Under the pieces are notes generated by a model. That model saw nothing but the letters and a program-made list of their open reading frames with translations, was not told the origin of the DNA and did not search any database. 64,000 nt of DNA from contig NZ_AP014627.1 of the NCBI RefSeq assembly GCF_001547895.1, positions 3,041,501 to 3,105,500 on the forward strand. The letters run 5' to 3'. Both the position numbers and the translations under genes were made by a program. Shown piece after piece: positions 52,977 through 61,968 of the stretch. Source of the DNA: Pseudomonas sp. Os17 (GTDB lineage Bacteria; Pseudomonadota; Gammaproteobacteria; Pseudomonadales; Pseudomonadaceae). Within the stretch, counting starts at the first letter, position 1; every line of letters begins with the position of its first letter.

Positions 52977-53876
52977 TCAGCTGAGCACGTATTCCACCGG
53001 TTCCAGCGGCGGCGGCAGTTCGCGCTGCCCCAGGGCTGCCAGGACTTCGCGCTCCAGGCCGCGCAATAGAGCGTTGCAGGGCAGATCGTTGTCGTCGTAG
53101 CCGAAGGGGTCTTCCAGGTCGTTGCCGATCTCGTCGAGGCCCAGGAAGGTGTAGCTGACGATGGCGGTGAAGATCGGCGTCAGCCAGCCCAGGGGCTCGG
53201 CCATGGCGAACGGCAGGAGGATGCAGAACAGGTAGATGGTGCGGTGCAGCAGCAAGGTGTAGGGGAAGGGCAGCGGGGTGTTCTGGATCCGCTCGCAGGC
53301 GGCCTGGACCAGGCTCAGGCTGACCAGCCGGGTTTCCATCTGGGTGTAGCGCCATTCGCTGATCAGTCCCTGCTGCGCCCACTGCGAGCAGCGCTGGCCG
53401 ATGCGTTGCAACTGCGCATCGGTGAGGTTCGGGTGCTGCGGGTCGAGGCCGGCCTGGGCCCAGGGTTGCAGGGCGCGGGCTTCGTCTTCATGGCGCAGGC
53501 GGGCAATCAGGCTGTGGGCGAAGCCGCACAGGTCGCGCAGCAGGCCCTCGCGTTCGGGGTGGCCGTCGATGACCAGGCTTTCACGGATCAGCGAGCGTAC
53601 CTCGATGATCAGTTGGCCCAACTGCTTGCGGCCTTCCCACCAGCGGTCGTAGCAGGCGTTGTTGCGAAAGCTCATGAAGATCGACAGCGACAGCCCCAGC
53701 AGGGTGAAGGGCGTGGCGTTGACCTTGGAAAAGTAAGTGGGTTGCAGGGTTTCCACCAGCACGATGACCGAGGCCAGCAGGGTGATCAGCACGCAGCGCA
53801 AGGCAATGCGCTTGGCGATCGAGCCCTTGAGGGCGAAGAGGATGCTGATCAGGTTCGGCTTGGGGCGGACGATCAT
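52977..53876 (-). CDS. bestrophin/YneE-family chloride channel-like protein
   Basis: A 299-aa membrane protein. The N-terminal TYFSKVNATPFTLLGLSLSI and NNACYDRWWEGRKQLGQLI segments are the conserved core of bacterial bestrophins (UPF0187), and LGWLTPIFTAIVSYTFLGLDEIGNDLEDPFGYDDNDLP is the family's C-terminal signature. Bacterial members form pentameric anion or cation channels. No regulator is adjacent. Downstream is the HEAT/TPR gene, possibly co-transcribed. Confidence 0.92.
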   Translation of the reverse strand: MIVRPKPNLISILFALKGSIAKRIALRCVLITLLASVIVLVETLQPTYFSKVNATPFTLLGLSLSIFMSFRNNACYDRWWEGRKQLGQLIIEVRSLIRESLVIDGHPEREGLLRDLCGFAHSLIARLRHEDEARALQPWAQAGLDPQHPNLTDAQLQRIGQRCSQWAQQGLISEWRYTQMETRLVSLSLVQAACERIQNTPLPFPYTLLLHRTIYLFCILLPFAMAEPLGWLTPIFTAIVSYTFLGLDEIGNDLEDPFGYDDNDLPCNALLRGLEREVLAALGQRELPPPLEPVEYVLS

Positions 53877-53990
53877 GAGGGCTGAGGCCAGGGCGATTAC
53901 GCGGCGAGTGAAGAGTAGGAGCGCGCCGCAGGGCTGTCCAATCGCAACGATCGACCGAATGATCGACTGCCTCTATCGGCCAACGACCCT

Positions 53991-54335
53991 GTAGCCGCTG
54001 CCGAGCCTGCGGCGAGGCTGCGAAAAGGTCCGCAGGGCCTTGCCTGACGATTGCCGTCCGAACCTTCAGTGGCCTTCCGATCCTGGCGTCCCTGCGGGCC
54101 GTTCGCAGCCTGCGGCAGCGGCTACAGGGCGTTGTGTAGCCGCTGTCGAGCCCTCGGCGAGGCTGCGAAAAGGTCCGCAGGAGCTTGCCTGACGATTGCC
54201 GTCTGAACCTTCAGTGGCCTTCCGATCCTGGCGTCCCTGCGGGCCGTTCGCAGCCTGCGGCAGCGGCTACAGGGCTGTAGCCGCTGTCGAGCCTGCGGCG
54301 AGGCTGCGAAAAGGTCCGCAGGACCTTGCTTGCCG
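53991..54335. repeat. cluster of three GTAGCCGCTG-type repeat units
   Basis: Units begin at 53991, 54136 and 54277. The first two are complete (each ends GCGGCTACAGGG) and are nearly identical, sharing CTGCGAAAAGGTCCGCAGG, TTGCCTGACGATTGCCGT and GGCCTTCCGATCCTGGCGTC. The third is a left half only, running into the oprN terminator. Together they occupy most of the 551-base gap between divergent bestrophin and convergent oprN ends; the first 110 bases of the gap show nothing. Confidence 0.88.
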
Positions 54336-54344
54336 ATGTCGTGG

Positions 54345-54380
54345 CAAAAAAAAGCCCCGCGACCGAATGCGTCGCGGGGC
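54345..54380 (-). terminator. rho-independent terminator of mexEF-oprN
   Basis: On the minus strand the perfect 10-bp stem GCCCCGCGAC / GTCGCGGGGC is followed by eight T residues, about 48 bases after the oprN stop. It is the strongest terminator in the window. Confidence 0.93.
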
Positions 54381-54427
54381 CAAACATTGGTTGGTTGCGG
54401 CCAACCAAAGGAGCTCGTTGCTATGCC

Positions 54428-55849
54428 TTAGCGGCTGGCCACCGTCGCTGGCTGCCAGCCACCGCCCAGGGCCTTGTAGATGGCGACGATGCCGCGGTAC
54501 AGGTCGACTTCGGCCTGGGCCTGGGCGTCTTCAGCCGCCAGGCGTTCACGCTGGGCGTCCAGCAGCACCAGGAAGTCCACGGTGCCTTCGCGGTAGCGGA
54601 TCTCGGCCAGGTCTGCCGCGGCGCGGCTGGACTCGCTCTGGCGAATCAGCGAGATCAGCCGTTGCTGGCGCTTGCCGTAGTCGCTGAAGGCGTTTTCCGA
54701 CTCTTCCAGGGCCAGCAGCACCTGCTGCTCATAGTTGGCCAGGGCGCCGTCGGCGTTGGCGTCGGCACCCCGCAGGCGGGCCCGCACGCTGCCCAGGTCA
54801 AAGGCCGCCCAGGTGATGCTCGGGCCCAGGGCCCAGGCATTGGCCGCCGAGGAGCCGATCTGCGAGCCGCGCCCGGCGGTGAAGCCGAGGAAGCCGCTGA
54901 GGCTGACCCGCGGGAACAGGTCGGCCTTGGCCACGCCGATGCGCGCGTTGGCGGCGGCCAGTTTGCGCTCGGCGCTGAGAATGTCCGGACGGCGCTGCAG
55001 CAGCTCGCCCGGGTCGCCGATCGGCAGGGCCTTGGCAATCGCTGGCAGTTGCGCCGGGGACAGGTCGACGCTGAGCTTGTCCGGCCGTTCCCCCAGCAGG
55101 GTGGCGATGCGGTTGCGCTGGCGGGTCTGCTCGGCCTGCAGCTGCGGCACGCTGGCTTCCACCGAAGCCAGGCGGGCGTCGGCACGCACCACGTCGAGCT
55201 GGTCGCCGACGCCTGCGTCGCGCAGGCTTTCGGTGATCTTGCGCGAGGCCTGCTGGTTGTCCAGGTTGGCCAGGGCGATCTTTTCCCGCAGTTGCGCGCC
55301 GCGCAGCTGGCCGTAGGCGTCCACCAGCTCGGCGATCATGGTCACCTGCAGTTGGTAGAGGTCGGCCTCGGCGGCCTGCTGGTCGGCGTCGGTGGCTTCC
55401 AGGTTGCGCTGGATGCGCCCGAACAGGTCCAGTTCCCAGGCCATGTCCAGGCCCAGGTCGTAGCGCTCGCTGTTGACTCGTTTGGTGGTCTGGCCGGGGA
55501 TCTGGCCCTTGGCCAGGTCGCTGCTGGCGCGGCTGGTGATGGTGGGCATGGCATCATTGCTGGCGTCATCGCGAATTGCCCGGGCGGCCCGCAGGCGGGC
55601 AAAGGCCACCCGCAGTTCGCGGTTGCCCTGCAAGGACTGGCTCACCAGTTGGTTGAGGGTCGGGTCATCGAATTGCTGCCACCAGATGCCTTCGAAACGC
55701 GCGCGGTCGAAGTTCTTCTGGCCTGCGGCGCCGTCGGTGGCGGCGCTGATGTGCGCCGCCTCGGTGGTCGGGGCCTGGTAGTCCGGGCCGACGGCGCAGG
55801 CGCCGAGGGCCAGTACCAGCAGGCTGGGCAGGAAGACTTTGGCACTCAT
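54428..55849 (-). CDS. oprN: outer-membrane efflux channel OprN
   Basis: TolC-like channel lipoprotein of 473 aa. The signal ends in the lipobox LGAC (…LLVLALGACAVGPDYQAP), the usual start of NodT/OprM-type channels. The body has two copies of the outer-membrane efflux repeat (ELRVAFARLRAARAIRDDAS near the N-terminus; PDILSAERKLAAANARIGVAKADLFP in the middle). It overlaps mexF by the ATGA junction and ends the operon. It completes a mexEF-oprN set. Confidence 0.93.
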   Translation of the reverse strand: MSAKVFLPSLLVLALGACAVGPDYQAPTTEAAHISAATDGAAGQKNFDRARFEGIWWQQFDDPTLNQLVSQSLQGNRELRVAFARLRAARAIRDDASNDAMPTITSRASSDLAKGQIPGQTTKRVNSERYDLGLDMAWELDLFGRIQRNLEATDADQQAAEADLYQLQVTMIAELVDAYGQLRGAQLREKIALANLDNQQASRKITESLRDAGVGDQLDVVRADARLASVEASVPQLQAEQTRQRNRIATLLGERPDKLSVDLSPAQLPAIAKALPIGDPGELLQRRPDILSAERKLAAANARIGVAKADLFPRVSLSGFLGFTAGRGSQIGSSAANAWALGPSITWAAFDLGSVRARLRGADANADGALANYEQQVLLALEESENAFSDYGKRQQRLISLIRQSESSRAAADLAEIRYREGTVDFLVLLDAQRERLAAEDAQAQAEVDLYRGIVAIYKALGGGWQPATVASR

Positions 55850-58800
55850 TGTTGCGCCTCCAGTTGCAGGGCGCGGGCGGCCTTGCGGGCCTCGCTGCGC
55901 TCCACGTAATTGCGGATCAGGACATAGAACACCGGGGTCAGCAGCAGGCCGAAGAAGGTCACCCCGAGCATCCCGGAGAACACCGCGACGCCCATGGCAT
56001 GACGCATTTCCGCGCCGGCACCGCTGGAGATCACCAGGGGCACCACACCCATGATGAAGGCGAAGGAGGTCATCAGGATCGGCCGCAGACGCAGGCGGCA
56101 GGCTTCCAGCACCGCAGCCAGTGGGTCGAGGCCTTCCTCTTGCTTGTCCTTGGCGAACTCGACGATCAGGATCGCGTTCTTGCAGGCCAGGCCCACCAGT
56201 ACGATCAGGCCGATCTGGGTGAAGATGTTGTTGTCGCCACCGGAAACGATCACCCCGGTAATCGCCGACAGCAGGGTCATCGGCACGATCAGGATCACCG
56301 CCAGGGGCAGGCTCCAGCTCTCGTATTGCGCGGCCAGTACCAGGAAGGCCAGCAGCACGCAGAGCGGGAAGACGAACAGGGCGGTGTTACCGGCCAGGAT
56401 CTGCTGGTAGGTCAACTCGGTCCATTCGTAGGTCATGCCGTTGGGCAGTTCTTCCTTGAGCAGTTTCTCGATAGCCGCTTCTGCCTGCCCGGAGCTGTAG
56501 CCCGGGGCCGCCGCGCCGTTGATTTCCGCGGTGACGAAGCCGTTGTAGTGCATCACACGGTCGGGACCGGCGGTGTCGCTGACCTTGATGAAGGTCGCCA
56601 GGGGGATCATCTCGCCCTTGTTGTTGCGCACTTTCAGCTGGCCGATCTGCTCGGGTTCGAGACGGAACTGCTGCTCGGCCTGGACGTTGACCTGGTAGGT
56701 GCGGCCAAAGCGGTTGAAGTCGTTGGCATACAGCGAACCCAGGTAGACCTGCAGGGTGTCGAAGATGTCGGAGATCGCCACGCCGTGGGTCTTGGCCTTT
56801 TCCCGGTCGATGGCGGCATCGACCTGGGGCACGTTGACCTGGTAGCTGGTGAACAGCCCGGCCAGTTCCGGCACGCTGCGGCTCTTGGTGATGACGTTCT
56901 GCACTTCTTTATACAGCTCGTCGTAACCCAGGCCGCTGCGGTCCTCCACTTGCAGGCGGAAGCCGCCAATGGTCCCCAGGCCCTGTACCGGCGGCGGTGG
57001 GAAGATCGCCATGTAGGCGTCCTGGATGTCCGCGTACTTGCCGTTCAGGGCACCGGCGATGGCGCCGGCGGACATGCTCGGGTCCTTGCGCTCATCGAAG
57101 GGCTTCAAGGTGACGAAGACGATGCCGTTGTTCGGGCTGTTGGTGAAGCCGTTGATCGACAGGCCTGGGAAGGCCACCGCGCTTTCCACGCCGGGTTGCT
57201 TGAGGGCGATGTCGGACATGCGCTTGATCACGTCTTCGGTGCGGTCCAGGCTGGCAGCGTCCGGCAGTTGGGCGAAGGCCACCAGGTACTGCTTGTCCTG
57301 GGCCGGCACGAAACCGGTCGGGGTGTGGGCGAAGCCGAACCAGGTCAGCACCATCAGCCCGGCATAGAGGAACAGGGCGATGCCGCTGCCGCGGATGACC
57401 CGGCGCACGGTGCCGACGTAGCCATGGCTGGCCCGGTCGAAGAAGCGGTTGAACGGCTTGAACAGCCAGCCCCCCAGCAGCGTGTCGAGGATCTTCGAGA
57501 AGCGGTCCTTGGGCGCATGGTGTTCCTTGAGCAGTACCGCGGCCAGGGCCGGCGACAGGGTCAGGGAGTTGAAGGCCGAGATCACCGTGGAGATGGCGAT
57601 GGTCAGGGCGAACTGCTTGTAGAACTGCCCGGTCAGGCCGCTGATGAAGGCCGCCGGTACGAACACCGCGCACAGCACCAGGGCGGTGGCGATGATCGGG
57701 CCGGTCACTTCACGCATGGCGCGTTTGGTGGCCTCTACCGGGTTGAGGCCCAGGCCGATGTTCCGTTCGACGTTCTCCACCACCACGATGGCGTCGTCCA
57801 CCACGATGCCGATGGCCAGCACCAGGCCGAACAGCGACAGGGCATTGAGGGAGAAACCGAACAGGTGCATGACCGCGAAGGTACCGATCAGCGACACCGG
57901 TACGGCCACCAGCGGGATGATCGAGGCGCGCCAGGTCTGCAGGAACAGGATCACCACCAGCACCACCAGGATCAGCGCTTCGAACAGGGTGTGCACCACC
58001 GCTTCGATGGAGCCGCGGACGAAGATGGTCGGGTCGTAGACGATGCTGAAGTCCATGCCCTGCGGGAAGCTCTGCTTGAGTTCGGCCATCTTGGCCCGTA
58101 CTTCGTTGGAGATCTCGATGGCGTTGGAGCCCGGGCGCTGGAAGATCGGGATCGCCACTGCCGGCTGGTTGTTGAGCAGCGAACGCAGGGCGTACTGGCT
58201 CGATCCCAGCTCGATGCGGGCGATGTCCTTCAGGCGAGTGATCTCACCGTCTTCGCCTGAGCGAATGATGATGTTCTCGAACTCTTCCTCGGTGACCAGG
58301 CGGCCCTGGGTGTTGACCGACAGCTGGAAGCTGGTGGCGCTGGGCGCAGGCGGCGCGCCCAGGGCACCGGCGGCGACCTGGCGGTTCTGTTCGCGGATGG
58401 CGGTGACCACGTCGGTGGCGGTCAGGTTGCGCGAGGCGGTCTTGTTCGGATCGAGCCAGACCCGCAGCGAGTAGTCGCCCATGCCGAACAGCTGCACATC
58501 CCCCACGCCGCCCAGGCGCGCCAGCTCATCCTTGATGTTGAGCAGGGCGTAGTTGGACAGGTAGAGCATGTCGTAGCGTTTGTCCGGCGAGGTCAGGTGG
58601 ACCACCATGGTCAGGTCCGGAGAGGCCTTGTCCACGGTGATGCCGATGCGCGTCACTTCTTCCGGCAGCTTGGGCTGGGTGCGGGTCACGCGGTTCTGCA
58701 CCTGCACCTGGGCGTTGTCCAGGTCGGTGCCCAGGGCGAAGGTGATGGTCAGGGTGATCTTGCCGTCGGCGGTGGATTGCGAGGACATGTAGAGCATGTT

Positions 58801-59025
58801 CTCGACCCCGGTGATCGCCTGTTCCAGGGGCGCGGCCACGGTTTCACCGATGACCTTCGGGTTGGCCCCGGGGAAGTTGGCGCGTACCACCACGGTGGGC
58901 GGCACCACTTCCGGGTATTCGCTGATGGGCAGCTGGAACAGCGAGATGGCGCCGGCGATCAGGATCAGCAGCGACAGCACCGCGGCGAAGATCGGCCTTG
59001 AAATGAAGAACTGGGAAAAATTCAT
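55846..59025 (-). CDS. mexF: RND multidrug efflux permease MexF
   Basis: Inner-membrane HAE1 pump of 1059 aa. It begins MNFSQFFISRPIFAAVLSLL, which with SEYPEVVPPTVVVRANFPGAN matches MexF rather than MexB. Two six-helix repeats flank large periplasmic loops, and the proton-relay helix GIVVDDAIVVVENVERNIG has both key aspartates. MexEF-OprN exports chloramphenicol, fluoroquinolones and quinolone signal precursors in P. aeruginosa. It sits 15 bases downstream of mexE and overlaps oprN. Confidence 0.96.
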   Translation of the reverse strand: MNFSQFFISRPIFAAVLSLLILIAGAISLFQLPISEYPEVVPPTVVVRANFPGANPKVIGETVAAPLEQAITGVENMLYMSSQSTADGKITLTITFALGTDLDNAQVQVQNRVTRTQPKLPEEVTRIGITVDKASPDLTMVVHLTSPDKRYDMLYLSNYALLNIKDELARLGGVGDVQLFGMGDYSLRVWLDPNKTASRNLTATDVVTAIREQNRQVAAGALGAPPAPSATSFQLSVNTQGRLVTEEEFENIIIRSGEDGEITRLKDIARIELGSSQYALRSLLNNQPAVAIPIFQRPGSNAIEISNEVRAKMAELKQSFPQGMDFSIVYDPTIFVRGSIEAVVHTLFEALILVVLVVILFLQTWRASIIPLVAVPVSLIGTFAVMHLFGFSLNALSLFGLVLAIGIVVDDAIVVVENVERNIGLGLNPVEATKRAMREVTGPIIATALVLCAVFVPAAFISGLTGQFYKQFALTIAISTVISAFNSLTLSPALAAVLLKEHHAPKDRFSKILDTLLGGWLFKPFNRFFDRASHGYVGTVRRVIRGSGIALFLYAGLMVLTWFGFAHTPTGFVPAQDKQYLVAFAQLPDAASLDRTEDVIKRMSDIALKQPGVESAVAFPGLSINGFTNSPNNGIVFVTLKPFDERKDPSMSAGAIAGALNGKYADIQDAYMAIFPPPPVQGLGTIGGFRLQVEDRSGLGYDELYKEVQNVITKSRSVPELAGLFTSYQVNVPQVDAAIDREKAKTHGVAISDIFDTLQVYLGSLYANDFNRFGRTYQVNVQAEQQFRLEPEQIGQLKVRNNKGEMIPLATFIKVSDTAGPDRVMHYNGFVTAEINGAAAPGYSSGQAEAAIEKLLKEELPNGMTYEWTELTYQQILAGNTALFVFPLCVLLAFLVLAAQYESWSLPLAVILIVPMTLLSAITGVIVSGGDNNIFTQIGLIVLVGLACKNAILIVEFAKDKQEEGLDPLAAVLEACRLRLRPILMTSFAFIMGVVPLVISSGAGAEMRHAMGVAVFSGMLGVTFFGLLLTPVFYVLIRNYVERSEARKAARALQLEAQQ

Positions 59026-59040
59026 CTTGAGAGTCGTCCC

Positions 59041-60288
59041 TTAACCGCGCGGAGTCGCAGCGGCGAGTTTCACAGCCGGAGCCGCCTTGGCAGGGGTGAC
59101 CTGCGGCAGGTTGCTGGCTTCCAGTGCTTGGCGTTGTTGGGCCAGGGCGGCGAGGGTTTCCTGGCTGGCCATGGGGATCACCTCAGGCGTCACCGGGGCG
59201 CCGGGACGTGCCCGCTGCAGACCCTTGACGATGATGGTGTCGTCCTTGCTCAGGCCGCTGCGCACGATGCGCAGGCCTTCGATCTTCGGCCCCAGTTCCA
59301 CGGCGCGGTAGGCCGGCTTGTTGTCGGCGTCCATCACCAGCACGAACTTCTTGCCCAGGTCGGTGCCCACGGCTTCGTCGTTGATCAGCATCGCCGAGTA
59401 GGTGCCGCTGCCCACCAGTTTCAGGCGCGCATACAGGCCCGGGGTGTAGCTGCCGTCACGGTTGTCGAACACCGCGCGGCCGCGGATGGTGCCGGTCTTG
59501 GGGTTGACCTGGTTGTCGACGAAGTTCATCTGGCCCAGGTGCGGGTGGCCTTCTTCATTGGACAGGCCCAGGTACACCGGGGTGGTCTGGCCGCGCTGGC
59601 CCTGGCGGGCGAGCTGGGTGTACTTGAGGTACACGCGCTCGTCGGCGTCGAAGTAGGCGTAGACCTTGTCGGTGGACACCAGGCTGGTGAGCGGGGTGAC
59701 ATCGGCGGTCACCAGGTTGCCGGCAGTGATCTGCGCACGGCTGACGCGACCGCTGATGGGCGCCACCACCCGGGTGAAGCTCAGGTTGAGCTTGGCCAGG
59801 TCGAGCTGGGCCTGGATCGCATCGACCCCGGCCCGGGCTTCCTGGGCGGCGCTGCTGCGGGTGTCGGCCAACTCGGCGGAAATCGCGTTGCTGGTCAGCA
59901 GGCGCTGGCCGCGCTGGGCTTCGTTGGCGCTGCGGGTGGCGGTGGCCCGGGCTTGCTGCAGTTGGGCTTCGAGACGGCGGACTTCAGCCTGGAACGGACG
60001 CGGGTCGATCTGGAACAGCAGGTCGCCTTTCTTCACCAGGGCGCCTTCGGTGAAGGCCACCTGATCGATCTGGCCCGATACCCGTGGACGGACTTCCACG
60101 GTTTCCGGGGCTTCCAGGCGCCCGGTGAACTCGTCCCATTCGTTGACCGGCTGCTCCAGTACCTTGGCCACGCTGACTTTGGCGGCAGGCGGAGCGGAGG
60201 CGGTTTCCGGGGCCTTGCCGCAGGCACTCATGACCAGAACGGCGAGGGCGGCTAAGGGGTAACGCAAGAATTTGACTGACTGGTCCAT
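59041..60288 (-). CDS. mexE: RND periplasmic adaptor MexE
   Basis: Membrane fusion lipoprotein of 415 aa. The signal ends in the lipobox MSAC (…ALAVLVMSACGKAPETASAP), nearly identical to MexE as I know it. The lipoyl domain (VRPRVSGQIDQVAFTEGALV, then LFQIDPRPFQAEV) and β-barrel (TPVYLGLSNEEGHPHLGQMN) follow. The C-terminus is an Ala/Pro-rich tail. First gene of mexE-mexF-oprN. No mexT activator gene lies upstream, where P. aeruginosa has it, but a LysR-type box is present at 60364–60387. Confidence 0.95.
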   Translation of the reverse strand: MDQSVKFLRYPLAALAVLVMSACGKAPETASAPPAAKVSVAKVLEQPVNEWDEFTGRLEAPETVEVRPRVSGQIDQVAFTEGALVKKGDLLFQIDPRPFQAEVRRLEAQLQQARATATRSANEAQRGQRLLTSNAISAELADTRSSAAQEARAGVDAIQAQLDLAKLNLSFTRVVAPISGRVSRAQITAGNLVTADVTPLTSLVSTDKVYAYFDADERVYLKYTQLARQGQRGQTTPVYLGLSNEEGHPHLGQMNFVDNQVNPKTGTIRGRAVFDNRDGSYTPGLYARLKLVGSGTYSAMLINDEAVGTDLGKKFVLVMDADNKPAYRAVELGPKIEGLRIVRSGLSKDDTIIVKGLQRARPGAPVTPEVIPMASQETLAALAQQRQALEASNLPQVTPAKAAPAVKLAAATPRG

Positions 60289-60363
60289 GGTTCATCCGCC
60301 AAGGTAATTTGAGATGGGCGGATGATGCTCGGCAGGTCTGTATCTCACGAATCGAATGAAGCG

Positions 60364-60387
60364 AAGGTAACTATCATTCGGAATGAT
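60364..60387 (-). promoter_or_regulatory. possible MexT (LysR-type) binding box upstream of mexE
   Basis: The minus-strand site begins ATCATTCCGAATGAT, a perfect palindrome around one base, and continues AGTTACCTT. Against the MexT consensus ATCA-N5-GTCGAT-N4-ACYAT it matches 11 of 15 defined positions by my alignment. It lies about 76 bases upstream of the mexE start. Confidence 0.5.
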
Positions 60388-60587
60388 ATAAGCCCCGAGC
60401 GAGCCCTCTAGCCTGCGCCTGTCGTTAGGCTGCTATCAATCCCCTCGCGCGCAATTCATTGTTGCTCGCCACGCAACATTGGTCGGCGCAGGTCGCCATC
60501 GGCAGCGAGGTGGTTGAGCCGCGCTCGGGGAGGAACCTTGAGCGGGCCAGGCAGGGCGCTTCGGAGACTTTTTGCAGCGGCTCCCAC

Positions 60588-60617
60588 TTGACAGCAAAGC
60601 CTTTGAAGACGCGTAAT
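60588..60617 (+). promoter_or_regulatory. σ70 promoter of the sucrose operon
   Basis: A perfect –35 TTGACA (60588–60593) is 18 bases from CGTAAT (60612–60617), a four-of-six –10. Predicted transcription would begin near 60624, just before the palindromic operator. Confidence 0.6.
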
Positions 60618-60627
60618 GTGTTGCTAT

Positions 60628-60639
60628 GTTAACGTTAAC
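60628..60639. promoter_or_regulatory. LacI-type operator of the sucrose operon
   Basis: GTTAACGTTAAC is a perfect 12-bp palindrome with the central CG typical of LacI-family operators. It sits at the predicted transcription start, 26 bases before the cscB ATG, where bound CscR would block transcription. Confidence 0.7.
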
Positions 60640-60665
60640 CTAAATAAGAACAAAAGGATCGTCAC

Positions 60666-61955
60666 ATGCAGCTTGCCGCCAAACGCGAGTACTGGCTTAT
60701 CAGTGGTCTGTTGTTTTTCTTCTTCTTTTCGTGGTCGTCCAGCTATTCGCTGTTCTCTATCTGGCTGCATCGAGTCATCGGCCTGAATGGCACGGAAACC
60801 GGCTTCATCTTTGCCGCCAACGCCATTGCGGCGTTGCTGGTCCAGCCATTTTATGGCGCGCTCCAGGACCGCCTCGGGCTGTCCAAAAAGCTCCTGGTGT
60901 GGATTGGCATCCTGCTGTGTGCCGCCGCGCCCTTTGCGATTCATGTCTATGCCGGCCTGTTGGCGCAGAACGTGGTGCTCGGGGCGCTGGTCGGTGCCGC
61001 GTTCCTGGCACTGGCGATGCTGGCCGGCGTGGGGGTGATCGAGTCGTACACCGAGCGCCTGTCGCGGCATGCCGGTTTCGAGTTTGGAACCACCCGGATG
61101 TGGGGATCGCTGGGCTGGGCCAGTGCAACGGGCGCGGTCGGCGTGGTGTTCAACATCAATCCGGACATCACGTTCTACATGAGCAGCGCCGCCGGCATGG
61201 TGTTCCTGCTGATCCTGTCGCGCCTGGACCTGAGCCGCTTGAACCAACCGGCGGCGCAGGCGGGCATGGCGGCCCGGCCGGTGCAGTTGAACGATCTCGG
61301 GAAGTTGCTGGTCCTCCCGCGATTCTGGGCCTTCAGCCTTTACCTGACGGGGGTGTGCGGGATCTACATGATCTACGAGCAACAGTTCCCGGTGTATTTC
61401 TCCTCGTTTTTCCCGACCCCGGAGGAGGGCACCCGCGCCTATGGCTACCTGAACTCGTCCCAGGTGCTGGTCGAGGCGGTCCTGATGCTGTTTGCCCCCT
61501 GGGTGGTCAGCCGCACAGGCGCCAAATACGGGCTGATCCTGGCGGGCGGCATCATGTTCGTGCGCATCCTCGGTTCCGGGTTGGCAACGCAGGCCTGGAC
61601 CATCGCCACCTGCAAGATGTTGCATGCCCTGGAAGTGCCCCTCTTGCTGGTCTCGATATTCAAATACATTTCCCTCAATTTCGACTCCCGGCTGTCTGCC
61701 TCGATCTACCTGGTGGGCTTTCAGTTCGCCCAGCAATTGACCGCCATGCTGCTGTCGCCGCTGGTGGGCTACGGCTACGACCGCTTCGGCTTCGCCAACG
61801 TCTACGTGCTCATGGCAGCCCTGGTCGGCGCTTGCCTGCTGCTGTCATGGACCTTGTTGCGCAAGGACCCCGCGCGCGGCACCTCCCAAGACGGGCCTGG
61901 CGATTCGCCGGAGCTGCCCGCCATCTCTCAATCCGCCCTTCGTTATGAACCCTAG
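60666..61955 (+). CDS. cscB: sucrose:proton symporter, LacY family
   Basis: A 429-aa permease with twelve membrane helices. The N-terminal REYWLISGLLFFFFFSWSSSYSLFSIWLHRV and the loop GALQDRLGLSKKLL match the oligosaccharide:H+ symporter (LacY/RafB/CscB) family. The neighbouring GH32 hydrolase makes sucrose the likely substrate. The ATG has AGGA upstream. It is first in the operon, with cscA starting 13 bases after its stop. No sugar kinase is seen, so fructose handling must lie outside. Confidence 0.9.
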   Translation: MQLAAKREYWLISGLLFFFFFSWSSSYSLFSIWLHRVIGLNGTETGFIFAANAIAALLVQPFYGALQDRLGLSKKLLVWIGILLCAAAPFAIHVYAGLLAQNVVLGALVGAAFLALAMLAGVGVIESYTERLSRHAGFEFGTTRMWGSLGWASATGAVGVVFNINPDITFYMSSAAGMVFLLILSRLDLSRLNQPAAQAGMAARPVQLNDLGKLLVLPRFWAFSLYLTGVCGIYMIYEQQFPVYFSSFFPTPEEGTRAYGYLNSSQVLVEAVLMLFAPWVVSRTGAKYGLILAGGIMFVRILGSGLATQAWTIATCKMLHALEVPLLLVSIFKYISLNFDSRLSASIYLVGFQFAQQLTAMLLSPLVGYGYDRFGFANVYVLMAALVGACLLLSWTLLRKDPARGTSQDGPGDSPELPAISQSALRYEP

Positions 61956-61968
61956 ACAGGAACCAGCC

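Noticed and set aside
55849..58260. 803-codon open frame antisense to mexF
   Set aside because: Same GC-driven artefact; mexF is unambiguous. The comparable frame at 18255–20522 antisense to the mexN-like gene was rejected for the same reason.
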